NCBI GenBank assembly: GCA_903813345.2
Contig: CAIIXF020000011.1
Location: 1,014,071-1,078,070 of the forward strand
DNA length: 64,000 nucleotides
Origin: Owenia fusiformis
Lineage: Eukaryota > Annelida > Polychaeta > Sabellida > Oweniidae
Direction of reading: 5' to 3'
Under the pieces are notes generated by a model that saw only the letters and a program-made list of their open reading frames with translations, was not told the origin of the DNA and searched no databases. Below are positions 1 to 11,560 of the stretch, piece after piece. The first letter of the stretch is position 1; each line of letters opens with the position of its first letter. The position numbers were made by a program, and so were the translations under genes.

Positions 1-831
1 ACATGGTATAAGTGATAGCTAGAAGTGATAGCTATAGCTATATCTCATTACAAGACAGGCTCTTTCTTGATCAAGAAATTCGCAAGTTCGCCTATTAACG
101 CATCAACTATACGTTAATCCACAACACGTACAACATCTAATTCAGAAATACCAGAGAGTAATTCTTTAACTTATAATGAAAAAAAGTAAACTTTACAATA
201 TCCGCTCTAAAACGCCACGATTTTATACATTTCATTTAAGTTTAAATAAGAACGTGTCTATTGTAAAATATCTCTATTTATAATTAGCAGACCCGCAATT
301 AGAAAGATGATTCGATAAACTCATTCGTATCCCTTGAATCAAAGAATGATTTCAAACTGTTGCGTAATAACTATCTCAACGGTAAGTGTTTTAACGATTG
401 ACCATTCAGAAATCTGCTAATTGATGACGTGATTATTGTCACATCAAAAGATGCGGACTTAAAAATAATATTTTTTCGTTGGTTTACGTCTCCTTGCTAA
501 AAGTCTCAAAGGTACAGTAGCGACCAAGTTTCTCTGATTCTTAGACATTTTAAATTATACTACACAATATCGTTATTACGTGAAGCACTTAATAAACACT
601 ACTATACCATATGGTAAAGAGCCCGGTGGATCCGGAAATGATAATGTTCAGTAAAAAGTAACAGTTGTGCAGTTCACATATTATTCTCAAGCAAATCGAT
701 ACAAAAACCTGTTTTTCAATACCTAGATTTCCAAGAATCAATTTTCAATGAAGCTTGGTGATACAACGGATTGTCAGTTATTATCATTATTTAAGAATTG
801 TAAACATATGGTCTAATCACGAGCAATCAAA
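1..831. other. No gene recognised
   Basis: AT-rich sequence without a long ORF, convincing exon or repeat array that I can see. Confidence 0.4.
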
Positions 832-1135
832 GTCGACGCTTGCCTTATAATGAAAAATCATTGTCACCGCTGGCCTAATAATGATAAATCATTGCCACCC
901 GCTGGCCTTATTTTGAAGAATCATTGTCACCGCTGGCCTAGCAATGAGGAATCATTGTCACCGGTGGCCTAATAATGAGGAATCATTGTCACCGTTGGCC
1001 TTATTATGAAGAATCATTGTCAACACTGGCCTTATAATGAGGAATCATTGTCACCGCCGGCCTAATAATGATGAATCATTGCCACCGCTGATTTTATTAC
1101 GAGGAATCATTGTCACCGTTCGCATTATCATTAGC
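832..1135. repeat. 31-bp minisatellite
   Basis: About nine to ten tandem units of 31 bp built round GAATCATTGTCACCGCTGGC followed by a short variable AT-rich link. Units differ by single bases and small indels, so the array is moderately old. No coding sense on either strand. Confidence 0.9.
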
Positions 1136-2206
1136 AGTTATGAGAAATCATTGTAAAACTAACAAGCAAGTAATATTACTCAAACATCCAGGAATATTTC
1201 AATGATTGCTGTCTTTGAAAGAGAATTCACAAAGATAATTAATAAACGAGAAATAATTGAAATAAGCAAGGGAGCTATACATACCAGATGTCCGAGTTAA
1301 AAGAGCGAGAGAATACAAACTATGCTGTATATGTATATCCTTGGTCCAGAGTAGAACGAACTAATGATGCTATACCTATATTAAATAGTGTCTTCTTTTT
1401 ATTCCTTACGGGATATGGACGTATCAAGATCGAGGAAATTTCCAGCAAGTATTCCTTTTTGAGGCTCTGTACAACCCTAATTACTCCTTATGAAATGTAG
1501 AATGCATACTGTGTGTAGTGGATAGATACTCCTTCCGGCTGGATTACGTCAAGAACAAATTACAAGTGTGACTAATTTTCATTTTGATATGTTGCTAGGT
1601 AACGATTGTAGTCTACGAATTGAGTCTTTTTTTCCGACCTTAAGATAGTTAGATAACTGCGCTTATTACGTTTGGTAGATACTTATATGAACATTCAGTC
1701 GGTTGTTATCGGGGAATGATCGGAACAAAACAGCGTAGGCGACGGAAAATCAATACGTTCGTGACGTCGCTCAACGTCACTGGACTAATTTGGAATTATT
1801 GCGGAAATTAATGCAACAGGCGCTTCTTATATCTGGAAATGTATAGTGGGAAGCTGATGCATTAGATCTAGTGTATCCGGTATAAAAGGCCAATTGTGAA
1901 TTGAAATCGGGGCAATGCAGTTTTTGTAATCATCTTCGACTTGATAAAGAAGAATTATGAAAACTTATCAAAGCTCATCAAGAATGGACGATCTTTCATA
2001 GGTTAATTCATACGAGAACTTCGATATCTTGCATGGAGTAAATATGGTTGTATCTTTGTTAGTCATATGAGAAAAAATAATTATAATCTCCTTGTCAATT
2101 AATTGTTGGGCGTTGACATGACATGAGTCAATACATGATCAAGTCAAGTGACGTCATGTCTTGAATGAGTGACATTATTATCAAGTTGGTATACCTATCT
2201 ATCTAA
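1136..2206. other. No gene recognised
   Basis: A 70-codon open frame at 1288-1500 has no recognisable domain and no supporting splice or family signal. A CRE-like TGACGTCA lies at about 2150 inside a loose palindrome (ACATGAC / GTCATGT). Otherwise nothing. Confidence 0.4.
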
Positions 2207-3008
2207 CCCCCTATCAAATCTAACTAGTTCTTACCCGTTATTGCCAGTCCTACGGAAATGTCGTAAAACGGGCTCAATCTGGCTGTGGTCGGGAAATATG
2301 TCTAAAATAATTAGCTACTTCGTTCATAAACAGTCTTCAATACAGTACGTCAATCTTATTCGCATTTCGTTTAGGTCGCACCACGTCGGTCTGCAACGTC
2401 GTATAACGCGTACCTTAGTCTAAAAGGTCATCTTGACCTGATTACAGAACGGTATGGTCGCCATCGAATTTTGAATCGATTCAAAATTTAAAATCACATT
2501 CCCCGTCCTGGGAAGTCCATGAAGTTCGTAAACAGACCGTAGAACGTTGTAGCTACGTTCAGTCCGTTCGCACACAGTTTAAAACCAGTTTTGAAGAACG
2601 CAGTGGCAACTTGCTTGGTGTGATAGCTATATTTTTGCTAACTCGTTGATAAATACGTTCTTAATCAGTTTTAATTCGTTTGCAATTAGTTCAACCTTGT
2701 TCTCAATACGTCCTCAGACAGTTCAACACGTTGTAAAAACGTCCCAAGTAGGATTGAAGTACGACGGTTCCGTTCGTAGTACGTCCAGCTCGTCGTTAGT
2801 AGGTTGTCACTCGTTCTAATTGTAGAACGTGACGACCAAGAAAACATTTTGAGCATGTTCTAAGTTCTAGAGGACCTACCCATTCGAGTACGTTCGATGA
2901 AGTTTGTAAATAGACCCCAAATGGTTCTAAGTACATCCAGTCCGTTCGTACACAGTTGAAGCCCGTTTTCGAAAACGTAGTGAGAACTAGTTTGGTGTGA
3001 TAGTAGGG
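2207..3008. mobile_element. PIF/Harbinger-like MITE, copy 1
   Basis: An 802-bp non-autonomous DNA transposon. The left end is CCCCCTATCAAATC and the right end, reversed, is CCCTACTATCACACC followed by AAACTAGTTCTCAC. It is flanked by a 3-bp direct repeat TAA (2204-2206 and 3009-3011), the TWA target duplication typical of PIF/Harbinger elements. The interior is full of GTTC/CGTT motifs and encodes no transposase. Two more copies lie at 12176 and 54206; the copy at 54206 has cleaner inverted repeats. The superfamily is inferred from the target duplication only. Confidence 0.85.
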
Positions 3009-3060
3009 TAAAGAGCATAAGGAGTATAGCAACAAAAGAGAAACAGAGATTTGATACACT

Positions 3061-3596
3061 CACACCGGAATAGCCTGACAACGGTAAAGTAAGATACCGT
3101 TGTCACAAATGGCGGATATAACCGTCGCTTCAATTAGATTTTCATGAACTATATGTTTAGTAGAGCACCTAAGCTAAATTCATTTGGACACTGTGTTGGA
3201 ACAACAATCAATCAAAGTGTCTTTATACTCATTGTACAGCTACTAATGTTCTACCATCGAAATAAAGTCTTTGATTTTAACAGAATAAAATGAGATACGG
3301 GACAACGTCACCGTATTACCATATGCCGTTGTCTTTGTAAATTATTTCAAATTCAGATTCCGTTGTCAGTCATTGACGATATCGAAGACGCGGCGATTCA
3401 CGACCCAATTGGATCGAAATTGGGATTTCATATGATACATCATCACAAGAGCTTAATGCATGCACAGAATTAGCGACGATAAAATTCCATGAAATGAGGA
3501 CCATGTGATTAGAGTTGAATTGACGGTTATGTCCGCCATTTGTGACAACGGTATCTGGCTTTACAGTCTTTACAGTTGTCAGGCTATTCCGACGTG
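3061..3596. mobile_element. MITE with about 75-bp terminal inverted repeats
   Basis: The left end (CGGAATAGCCTGACAAC, then AGATACCGTTGTCACAAATG) is mirrored at the right end. Both arms continue through GGCGGA[TC]ATAACCGTC. The element begins with CAC on both sides and is flanked by ACT (3058-3060 and 3597-3599). A CAC terminus with a 3-bp duplication would fit a CACTA-type element, but no transposase is present, so the class is uncertain. It lies only 50 bp from the Harbinger-like copy. Confidence 0.75.
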
Positions 3597-6205
3597 ACTC
3601 TGATGGATGAATCGATATAGGTTAACCATGAGATATTTCATTAATTATAGATGTCTCCTTCATTCATCTGTCCAATGAAATGTATAAACGTCTGACAGCT
3701 CTGACTGGAAAAAGGAATTTAGCAAATCGAAACTTAGTTCTAAGTAATGGACGCCTATGGCCTTTGAGACTGGATTTTGTCAATCAAACATCATTTAAGA
3801 CTTGATTCTTACTATGGTATTAGTACTCGTATCTAGAATCATTTTTGATATTATGAGTACTAGTATTCTAATTTTTTTCAATATGTTTTGTTTTGACTTC
3901 AGTATGAATGAAATCTCCCTTTGTGTTCTAGTCTTTGATTGTGATATTAGGTTTTGAATGATTGGGGAAAGAGGGTATTAGACATCGTTTCTTTTTACGT
4001 AAGAACGTGGTTTTGGGATATATGGGGTTTGTTTTAATTTTGACTGGCAAACACTTAAAGTTTGTCAACTTTTGACACTTTCCCTATGGCACTAGTGCCT
4101 AGATATTAATACATAGAGTCTGCCGTGACTACGTTATTTTAACCCTAATGGGCGGGGGGGGGGGGGTAAAACTGAAAACCGGAAAATCGAGCCTATATGG
4201 TGTCACTACGGTAAATCATTGAAAAATATTGAAAAAAATCACAAAATTCAAGTTCTGGGGTACATTTCGCCATTTTCGAACGAATTACAATGACTATATT
4301 TCTGCGTTCCCCTATACATAACCTTCATCTTGACACTATATTTAACATAGGGTTTGCGTCTCGATTTTTAAATATCACTACGCCAACATAGGGACTCATT
4401 TTTAGGTAAAATCCCTACTTCACCGATGAAAATTAACGAGTAAAGAAGTTCCAGTTTACGGGACTATATTCTTGCGATTTTTTTCTTAAAATGGCACATT
4501 TAGAAAGTACTTGGCCTCAGCTTTACAGACATATACCTCAAATGGCCACATTGCATACACTTAAACCTACTACTATACACACCATTGAAGTTGGCATGGC
4601 TTCGTTTTTAAAGTATTAAAAAACACTGTCCTACCCGGAAGTGCTACCCGGAAGTGCCATTTACAGGAGTGACACCATATTGACTATCTTATGATTTCAT
4701 AAAGGTAAAAAATACTTAATCGCCAAGTATTCGCGAAACGTGTTCTCTTCACGAATTTGAGTGAGAAACGTTTTTTTTTCAAAAACTATTTTACGAATAC
4801 CTTTGTTTTCTTATTCCCGAATGTTTATGAGCACTAGCAGAATCATGATGATAGCTTCTTCTAAATTTTAGACGTATAATTTTTTTATTTTCCCCACCTC
4901 CCAATTTTTCAATTTCACTAATTTGATGTTTATGTCATAGGCGGTGGCTAGACAAAATCCTGGAGCAAAAATTGAAATAATACCAAGTCAGGTATTTATT
5001 TATTTTATCACTAAATCACTGATCGGCATTCGTTGTACATCTTGAACTATGAATGCTGAAAACAAGTTGAATTTGAAAATGTTGATTATTCAATTTCGCG
5101 TTACATTGATGTCAATGGGATTTCGCGATACCTGCTATCTTTGAGAGAACATAAGTTCAATTTTAGGAAAGTGTTTGCCCTAATTTTAGTTTCATTTGAA
5201 AGATAACGGAGAATTATTTTACGAAACTTAGCATTTTTGGCACCAAAAAATTGTGTTTTGAAAGAAAATTGATATTTTAAATCGATATGTATAGGTTCAT
5301 AACAATACCAACATTATTGAAATCATAGAAGTAAAAAAAAAATCAGTGAGGGTAGGTGTTCTATGAACCCCCCCCCCCCTTGCTGCTTAGTGTTATGCAA
5401 AAAGCAGACATTTGGATTTATATCAAGACTATTGAGTACCTTTTTTGCTCTTCATTTCACGGTTTTTGTTTATAAAACAAAAATTACAACAGAGTTAACA
5501 AACACCTTTTTTGGGTCACAGTAAATGGCATGATTTCCCTTTGTCTCTTCAGTTGCCAGGTAACCATACTGGGACTGATTTGTGTCGTTTCACTACTGTC
5601 CTTGGCATGGGGTCGCTTCAATATTGAATGGCTCCCGCTGTTTCCTCAAAAATATCACAAACGACTTTAAAATTTTACCACATTCATGAAGCGATTTATT
5701 GGTTTTTCTTTCGAAAAATTAAATTTTGCAGTTTAAATTGAATTTTCTAGCTGAAATTGTGTAGTCCCCTCTCTACTCATTTTTGTCCCATTTACGGTCA
5801 TGAATTTTCGTAAGAACCCTTGATGATACCTCAAAGTATACCAATCTGCATTCTTTGAATCATTCAGGGGCTATATTCTGATTTTTTTTCAATGTGTTGT
5901 CGTATATGTCAGAATCAAGTTTCAGGGGGGCTAGCAGACAACATATCACGGTGTGTGATCGAAATATTGGTCCGACGTGGAGAAGAATGACATTTTTCAT
6001 AAAACAGTAAGACAACTATAATTATATTTTTACTCATACGTGTGCCGAAAGAAAATTACCTATTCATGCAATGGATATATTATTTGCGGGTAACTTTAAA
6101 TTCTGTTTGATATGAATGGTCATAGATAACATTATTTTCGCAGACTGTTCCTGCTTAATTAACTTGTTTTGCAAACTTTCCTGCAAAGTTCCCTGTTGGG
6201 ATATA
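3597..6205. other. No gene recognised; homopolymer runs
   Basis: AT-rich non-coding sequence with a run of 13 G at 4154-4166 and 12 C at 5368-5379. I see no exon, long ORF or transposon end that I can defend. Confidence 0.4.
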
Positions 6206-6295
6206 CTAGAAGACAATCAATGTATTAATAAATCCACTCATGTCCGTGTATTGTGAACTACCACATCCAATCTCTATAGAGGCCGCCCATATTAC
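6206..6295 (-). CDS. CAP gene exon D-prime (duplicate of exon D)
   Basis: CACTATAG acceptor, then VIWAASIEIGCGSSQYTD and a divergent tail to a stop at 6206-6208. It differs from exon D by conservative changes in the signature (Val to Ile twice, Arg to Gln) and then diverges. The flanks of both copies match for about 340 bp (6236-6570 against 6670-7020), so a unit of about 430 bp was tandemly duplicated. Confidence 0.7.
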   Translation of the reverse strand, partial: VIWAASIEIGCGSSQYTDMSGFINTLIVF

Positions 6296-6626
6296 CTATA
6301 GTGGACATTTGTCAATAAATCGGAACATCATATTGTATGTCTAGTTTTCCATTAAGGCCATTTATTTATCATTAAATCTGAATTATGAGAATATAATAAT
6401 TGATGCATGTTAAATGAATGATAAACTTCAACTAAGCTGCCTTTAGAGCAAAACCGATTGTTTTTTTGTACAGAATGTGGGTACAATCATAATTGGTTAG
6501 ATATATACACGCGTTAATAGACTATAAGGAATACTCATAATGTTGCTAAATCGGAGGTGGACCTTGTGTTGTTGGAATTGTTAGTGTAGATGTTGTGGAT
6601 ATCGCAGTAGTAGAGGCAGTTGTTTA

Positions 6627-6725
6627 TCAACCGATTAGAGGGTTGACCTGTGCCGTAAACTGGCCTTCAAAGTATGTGTATCGTGAACTACCACATCCAA
6701 CCTCTATAGAGGCCGCCCATACAAC
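6627..6725 (-). CDS. CAP gene exon D
   Basis: CACTGCAG acceptor, then VVWAASIEVGCGSSRYTYF, the CRISP signature that follows HFTQ in this family; phase 0 fits the end of exon C. The open frame runs 32 codons to TGA, but a GTCAAC donor after FTAQ could be the real exon end. The missing downstream part (C-N-Y-P block) was not found. Confidence 0.75.
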   Translation of the reverse strand, partial: VVWAASIEVGCGSSRYTYFEGQFTAQVNPLIG

Positions 6726-7124
6726 CTGCAGTGGAAAGTCAATCAAATCAGATGTACATTTACCCTGCGTGCAGAGTCTAGTGAAGACGAAGCTCTCTTT
6801 TAAGAAGTGAAGTCAAATGAATGCAAAGGGTAATGTACATAATAGTATGTCTCGAGTCTTCCCTTTAAAATATTGGTTCATTATTCCATCTGAATGGAGA
6901 GAATATAATAAGTGATGCATGTTAATGATAAATTACAACTTAAATGCAAAACTGATTCTTAAAATCACAAATGATTTATTGACTATACACTTTAAGGAAT
7001 ATTTGTAATGTTGCTAGCCTATATGCTTCCTACCACAATTATAGTTAATTATCTGTATATTAACTAACCTGGGTAAAATTCTATCAACACGCCTTAAAAA
7101 GTAATGACTAGGAATGTTGCTTAC

Positions 7125-7184
7125 CTGAGTAAAATGATCAGTTTTACTGCTGAATCCTGAACAACCATGGTTTATGTGATATCT
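7125..7184 (-). CDS. CAP gene exon C-prime (tandem duplicate of exon C)
   Basis: 20 codons starting RYHINHGCSGFSSKTD and ending HFTQ at a GTAAGC donor identical to that of exon C. It shares Asn, Gly, Phe, Ser, Thr and HFTQ with exon C. The apparent TAATAG acceptor gives a phase that does not match the donor of exon B, so it is either dead or spliced to another upstream exon. A further remnant of the same donor segment (TTTTACCCAG) lies near 7065-7080. Confidence 0.6.
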
Positions 7185-7251
7185 CTATTACTAACCTGAG
7201 TAAAATTCTATCGACATGACTTAAAGAATAATAACTAGGAATGTTGCTTAC

Positions 7252-7321
7252 CTGAGTAAAATGACTAGTTTGACTGGTGAATTGTGGATAACCATAATTG
7301 TAGTAGGAAATCTCGTCAAAC
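7252..7321 (-). CDS. CAP gene exon C
   Basis: 70-nt exon: TTGCTTCAG acceptor, one base finishing the Trp codon of exon B, then 23 codons beginning FDEISYYNYGYPQF and ending SHFTQ at a GTAAGC donor. FDEI carries the second CAP glutamate and HFTQ the second CAP histidine. The exon is intact. A 124-bp tandem duplication makes exon C-prime just downstream. Confidence 0.8.
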
Positions 7322-7667
7322 CTGAAGCAAATAAAGAAATACATGAAGCCAAAGTTTAGTTAAGTTAATTATTCCACTCATGAGATTATTTTAAAGACAA
7401 TTTAATACAATGTGACGCAAAGGGTATATTGCAGATCAATGATCAAAAGTAAATATTTATAAAAAAAATAATTCAGTGAAGTGTAGGAACGCAGAGAGTG
7501 AATGTAAACTCTGCTAGTGTTTACATGTTATCTAATAATGAGATGATATAACATGATTTCTAAGTGATGCACGTTTATTGAGGAAAGGATTGAGCAAAAT
7601 AAATTGAAGTAACCACTACTTGAATCAGTCTAGATCAATTATATTTGACTTACATATCTTCACATAC

Positions 7668-7802
7668 CAACGTTGTATTCCTTTTGCACACAAATCAGGG
7701 AAATCTGCAGGAGTACCAGTTGTGGCAGTTAGATACAAATTCTCCCCACTTGTCTGAAAGTTTGGTTTGCTGAATTACTATGTTCAAATGCTTGTCTAGA
7801 TG
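7668..7802 (-). pseudogene. CAP gene exon B, frameshifted
   Basis: After the transposon target duplication the frame reads QAFEHSNSANQTFRQVG and then loses one G in the run of four at about 7741-7744. The next frame continues ENLYLTATTGTPADFPDLC and GIQRW. FEHS and GEN are the conserved CAP His and Glu blocks. The exon ends in a GTATGT donor (7667 downward) with the first two bases of a Trp codon, completed by exon C. The frameshift would end translation soon after unless it is a sequencing error. Confidence 0.8.
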
Positions 7803-8659
7803 TAGTCATATAAATCCGACCGTTGTATGCTGTTCTTCGATATTTCTTGTTCTTATTTGGATATTTATTTTTTATCATTTTCTTTGCATACACCGTCGTA
7901 GATATAATATGGAACAAATTGCGGTAAACGCTTTTCTGGCCTGTCTCGGTAACCATAGTTACCATACTAACCAAAGTCACACAAATTATCGAGTAATTAT
8001 TTAGTTCCAACATTAAAGTGTTAAATCTTACCTTAGACATGTAAAACGCTTGATAATTGACGAAATATGATCAATTGAATTATATTTTCATTATCGCCCG
8101 CCATGTTGCTGAATGCTGTTTCCGGTAGTCTAAATGTAAAACATGTATCGAAACGGAATCATAATTATTTATTACACAGAGATCGATTCCAAAGCCGTTC
8201 TCTTATACTTATTACTTTTCTCATTTTGAAACAATAACTTTTCCAAATAACTTCCCTTCTTAACGACACTGCTTCCCTTTCAACTGAATCTTCGTGTAAC
8301 AAGTACTTATGATTTCGTTTGATATAGTTTTACATCTAGACTCAGATTAACCCGGAAGTGACCTTGGCATGGCAAAATGAAAAAATTTTAAAATTCAAGC
8401 GGCATGCTTATATGTCTTCAATTACCAAGCGTTTTACGTGTCTAAGGTAAGATTAAATACTTTATAGTTGAAGCAAAGACATTTATTTATCATTTGTGTG
8501 AATTTGGTTGGGTAGACAGGCCAGGAAAGCATTTCCCGCAATTTAGATGCGCGGAGTGTGTATGACCCTTGTATGCAAGAAAATAAGAAAAAATAAATAT
8601 CCAAATCAGAAAAAATAACAACAAATAACATCATACGAGGGTCAGATTTATATGACTAG
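7803..8659. mobile_element. Foldback DNA transposon with about 250-bp inverted repeats inside CAP exon
   Basis: Both ends begin TAGTCATATAAATC[CT]GACC read inward. The arms run to about 8065 and from about 8415. An 8-bp direct repeat TCTAGATG flanks it (7795-7802 and 8660-8667), a length typical of hAT or P elements. The centre has no transposase. Excising the element and one repeat restores an uninterrupted CAP exon, which proves it is an insertion. Confidence 0.85.
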
Positions 8660-8790
8660 TCTAGATGCAATATCATCCGCCCAGGCCTGGGACGTTGAAG
8701 CAGCTAACGTGCTGTAGGCCATTGCTGGTGTGTCAATATGTAGAGACCTCACTTGATTGTGCCTGGCCAGACAAGAGCTTGCAAATTGAT
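8660..8790 (-). pseudogene. CAP gene exon A (N-terminal CAP helix)
   Basis: 43 codons after a 2-nt split codon. An AG acceptor lies at 8791-8792. The reading begins QFASSCLARHNQVRSLH and runs through PAMAYSTLAA to QAWADDIASR, matching the first conserved CAP helix (HN--R--H, then LA--AQ-WA). It stops at the target site TCTAGATG of the transposon at 7803-8659. Removing that insert and one target copy joins it directly to exon B in frame. Confidence 0.8.
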
Positions 8791-9103
8791 CTGGATGTTT
8801 AGAAACATTCATATTCTTTGTAATTATAAGCTAAAATCGACAATTTTTTGTCAGTATTCATTAAGATAAATAAAAATAAATATCTAGAGTCTACTGTTTT
8901 TGCCTCTTTTCTTTATTATTAAGACTCCAGAGTCTTATTGCCTTTGCCTGATTTATTTCGAAATTATTGTTTTTCCACACCAAACTAGAATAGCTACTGA
9001 AACGGTCGATTAATAAGGTTTGTGTTCGTGTTATTTTATGTTAAAACGTTTTATGGTTGTGTTTAAAACGTTGTGTAAATAGAACGCCATATTCATAATA
9101 GCA
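8791..9103. other. No gene; short repeat motif
   Basis: Non-coding sequence containing GAGTCTACTGTTTTTGCCTC and the near-palindrome TAAGACTCCAGAGTCTTA at about 8930-8947. Both resemble the terminal sequence of the element at 21006-22130. Confidence 0.4.
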
Positions 9104-9774
9104 TGTAAAATGTCTAGTGTAGTGAAAATCGAACACTATTAGGAAAACCAGTTGTGAAACAAGAGATTCAATTGGATCAATAAACGTCGCTTAAAACTGA
9201 GGCTCAATAGTCTTTCTTATTTGGAAATAGAGAGTTATCATTGGTCTAAGCTAACTAGTTTCTAAAGTGTTCTCATTGGTCAAGTAGTATATGGATAGTT
9301 TTCATTGGTCAAACGGGTTTTGGCACACCTAACTTTCAAGTATGAGTTGAACAAAGTTGAGATCACCAGTTGACCAGAGGGCAGGACACGAGGTAGACTA
9401 TGTGAATTTGGCTTGTTGTGAGATGTTTGGAGTTTGGATAATGGCAAGTTGAGTCTTGGATGTTTGATACTAGAGTGATATACGGAAGCACATTAGGTAT
9501 AGTACAACGAGGTACACCTTTGTCTTTATCACTAGTAGTAGTTTGAAGGCAAGTAGTTGATAATGTAAGATTAGTACGATAACCGTAGTTAGGGCGTTTT
9601 AATATTACTGTATGCATGTATCCTTGTTGTTAAATGTTGTAAATAGATATTTTATGCCTCCAAACGTGTTGATTTGACGTAATTTGAAATCCTTGTAAAT
9701 GCCCTCTATCCGGTCTTTGTTTTGCTAGACTACTTTCAGTTCCATCAATACCCCCTTATAAAGGTCTCATTACA
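9104..9774 (-). mobile_element. Ty3/gypsy LTR (3' LTR of the pol relic)
   Basis: On - the LTR begins TGTAATGAGACC at 9774 and ends CATTTTACA at 9104, giving matched TGTAA...TTACA ends. It directly follows the integrase-side end of the pol relic, as a 3' LTR should. TTTATAA lies close to its start. A second copy at 12911-14367 shares most of the sequence and holds about 72 bp missing here. The TTACA end at 9104 is inferred from symmetry. Confidence 0.75.
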
Positions 9775-10889
9775 TTCTTCCTCAACTGTTTTGGGACTAT
9801 CGACTGCCATCTGATTTGATTATCTGTATCGGATTCCCACTTCCTGTATAGAATACCATCTTTCACTTTAAGGCGATCCCAATCAGATACTAAATGTTTG
9901 AGTGGTTTTCCTTGATCCGTGATGTCATTGAATGCAATTATTTTTCCTGATTCGACAGATTTGAATACACGTGATATTTCAGGGTCTCTCATCTGCAATG
10001 CTCGTATTTCTTCAGAAGTCCATGGTCCCAAAGCACTAGGTTTTTCATTCTCAGACTGTTCTCCATGGATAGCATTTACTTCTTTAACATCTTCGTTTGT
10101 CATTCCACATTGTGGGCATTGCATCCGAGATAAACCATCTGCATTTGCATGAGAAGCTCCAGGGCGATGTTGGATTTCCATATCATATGCACTAAACATT
10201 TCAAGCCATCGAGCTATTTGGCCATCTGGTTCTTTAAAATTCAATAACCATTTCAAGGCTCGGTGGTCTGTTCGAATAATAAACTTTTGACCATAAAGAT
10301 ACGGCCTGAATCTTTTGACAAAAGTCACTATCGCTAATAGTTCTTTCCTTGTCACGCAATAATTTCTTTCAGATTTATTCATCGTTTTGCTTCCAAAAGA
10401 AATTGGTCGTTCTACACCATCAACAATTTGTGATAAAATTCCGCCTACGCCGAAACTTGAGGCATCACAGTCGAGAACATAGGTTCCTTTTTCACTGGGG
10501 TAGGCTAGTATTGGTGCAGAGACAATAGCATTTTTTAATGTTTGAAATGCTTTCTGGCATTCTAATGACCAGGTAAATGCTTTCTGTTTTTCACAAAGCT
10601 AAGGACGGGCTATGTTGGAAAAGCCTTTTACAAATTTCCTATAATACCCAACGAAACCAACAAATGCTCGAACTTCTTTCTGACACTTTGGTTGTTTCCA
10701 GTTGACAATTTGTTCAACTTTCTCACTATCAGTTTCTACACCTTCGCGTGACACTTTATGGCCAAGCAAAATCACAGAGAACTGAAACAATGTACATTTC
10801 TTTGGTTTCATTTTCAAACCAGACTTTCTGATTCTATCAAACACTTCTTTAATCTTGATTAAAGTGTCTTCAAAGCTTTTACCCCATGT
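9775..10889 (-). pseudogene. Ty3/gypsy pol relic: RT C-terminus, RNase H, start of integrase
   Basis: Reading on - from 10889, the frame opens just after the lost YxDD region of reverse transcriptase (WGKSFEDTL, GLKMKPKKCTLF, ATP-independent fingers such as VRAFVGFVGYYRKF). It continues into RNase H (DCDASSFGVGGIL, RKELLAIV, RTDHRALKWL, HRPGASHANADGLSR) and ends in the first residues of integrase (IVPKQLRK). One in-frame stop lies at 10599-10601. The integrase core is deleted, and the pol reading runs straight into the LTR. The upstream end is cut off at about 10889 next to an unrelated gene fragment. It is a dead retrotransposon remnant; no gag or 5' LTR is present. Confidence 0.9.
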
Positions 10890-11560
10890 TAATAAACAAA
10901 AGATTAATTAGGGTGAAGTAACTCTTGTCCTATATTCTCCTAGATAAATTACAATTTTCAATTTTCTTTGGGAAGAAAAAATGATGTTTTAACAGATTTT
11001 CTAGATTTAGTTATACCATTCTCAGTTATCGAAGAAATGGATTCTTGTCGAATTGCCACCGGTACAAAACAGTCAGATTGAAAGTTACTACTATCACTTG
11101 TAGTAGCCATTGTACCTGGCAAGGAATGTGATGGTGTCTTGTCTGTGGTTTGGAGTCTCGGAGTCTCCGACACTAGTGTACATTTCTTTGGTTTCATTTT
11201 CAAACCAGACTTTCTGATTCTATCAAACACTTTAATCTTGATTAAAGTGTCTTTAAAGCTTTTACCCCATGTTAATAAACAAAAGATTAATTAGGGTGAA
11301 GTAACTCTTGTCCTATATTCTCATAGATAAATTACAATTTTCAATTTTCTTTGGGAAGAAAAAATGATGTTTTAACAGATTTTCTAGATTTAGTTATACC
11401 ATTCTCAGTTATCGAAGAAATGGATTCTTGTCGAATTGCCACCGGTACAAAACAGTCAGATTGGAAGTTACTAGTATCACTTGTAGTAGCCATTGTACCT
11501 GGCAACGAATGTGATGGTGTCTTGTCTGTGGTTTGGAGTCTCGGAGTCTCCGACACTGGT
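10791..11560. repeat. Tandem duplication of about 386 bp across the gypsy/gene junction
   Basis: 10791-11176 is repeated as 11177-11560 with few differences (a 4-bp deletion and scattered substitutions). Each copy contains about 100 bp of gypsy pol plus the 3' end of the unrecognised minus-strand gene. The breakpoint is visible at CACTA|GTGTACATTTC. The duplication must postdate the joining of the two sequences. Confidence 0.85.

Larger units (their letters stand above)
6206..8790 (-). pseudogene. CAP/CRISP-family secreted protein gene, broken, with duplicated exons
   Basis: Reading on - from 8790 to 6206, consecutive exons spell a CAP domain (SCP/TAPS, cysteine-rich secretory protein family, normally extracellular). 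The blocks are LARHN, PAM-YS, QAWADDIAS, FEHS, GENLYL, FDEI, HFTQ and VVWAASIEVGCG, in the family order. All four residues of the CAP cavity tetrad are present: His of FEHS, Glu of GEN, Glu of FDEI and His of HFTQ. Exon B (7668) joins exon C (7321) through a split Trp codon. The gene is disrupted twice: an 857-bp transposon sits inside the first exon shown, and one G is missing before GEN. The last two exon types each exist twice. No signal peptide exon or C-terminal Cys-rich part was found; an LTR begins 310 bp upstream of exon A. Whether any copy is still expressed is unknown. Confidence 0.85.

Noticed and set aside
1288-1500. 70-codon frame MSELKERENTNYAV...
   Set aside because: No recognisable family, no splice context and no conserved neighbour; length is within chance for this composition.
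6595-6810. Plus-strand 71-codon frame with several Cys
   Set aside because: It is antisense to CAP exon D, which has the family signature on the other strand.
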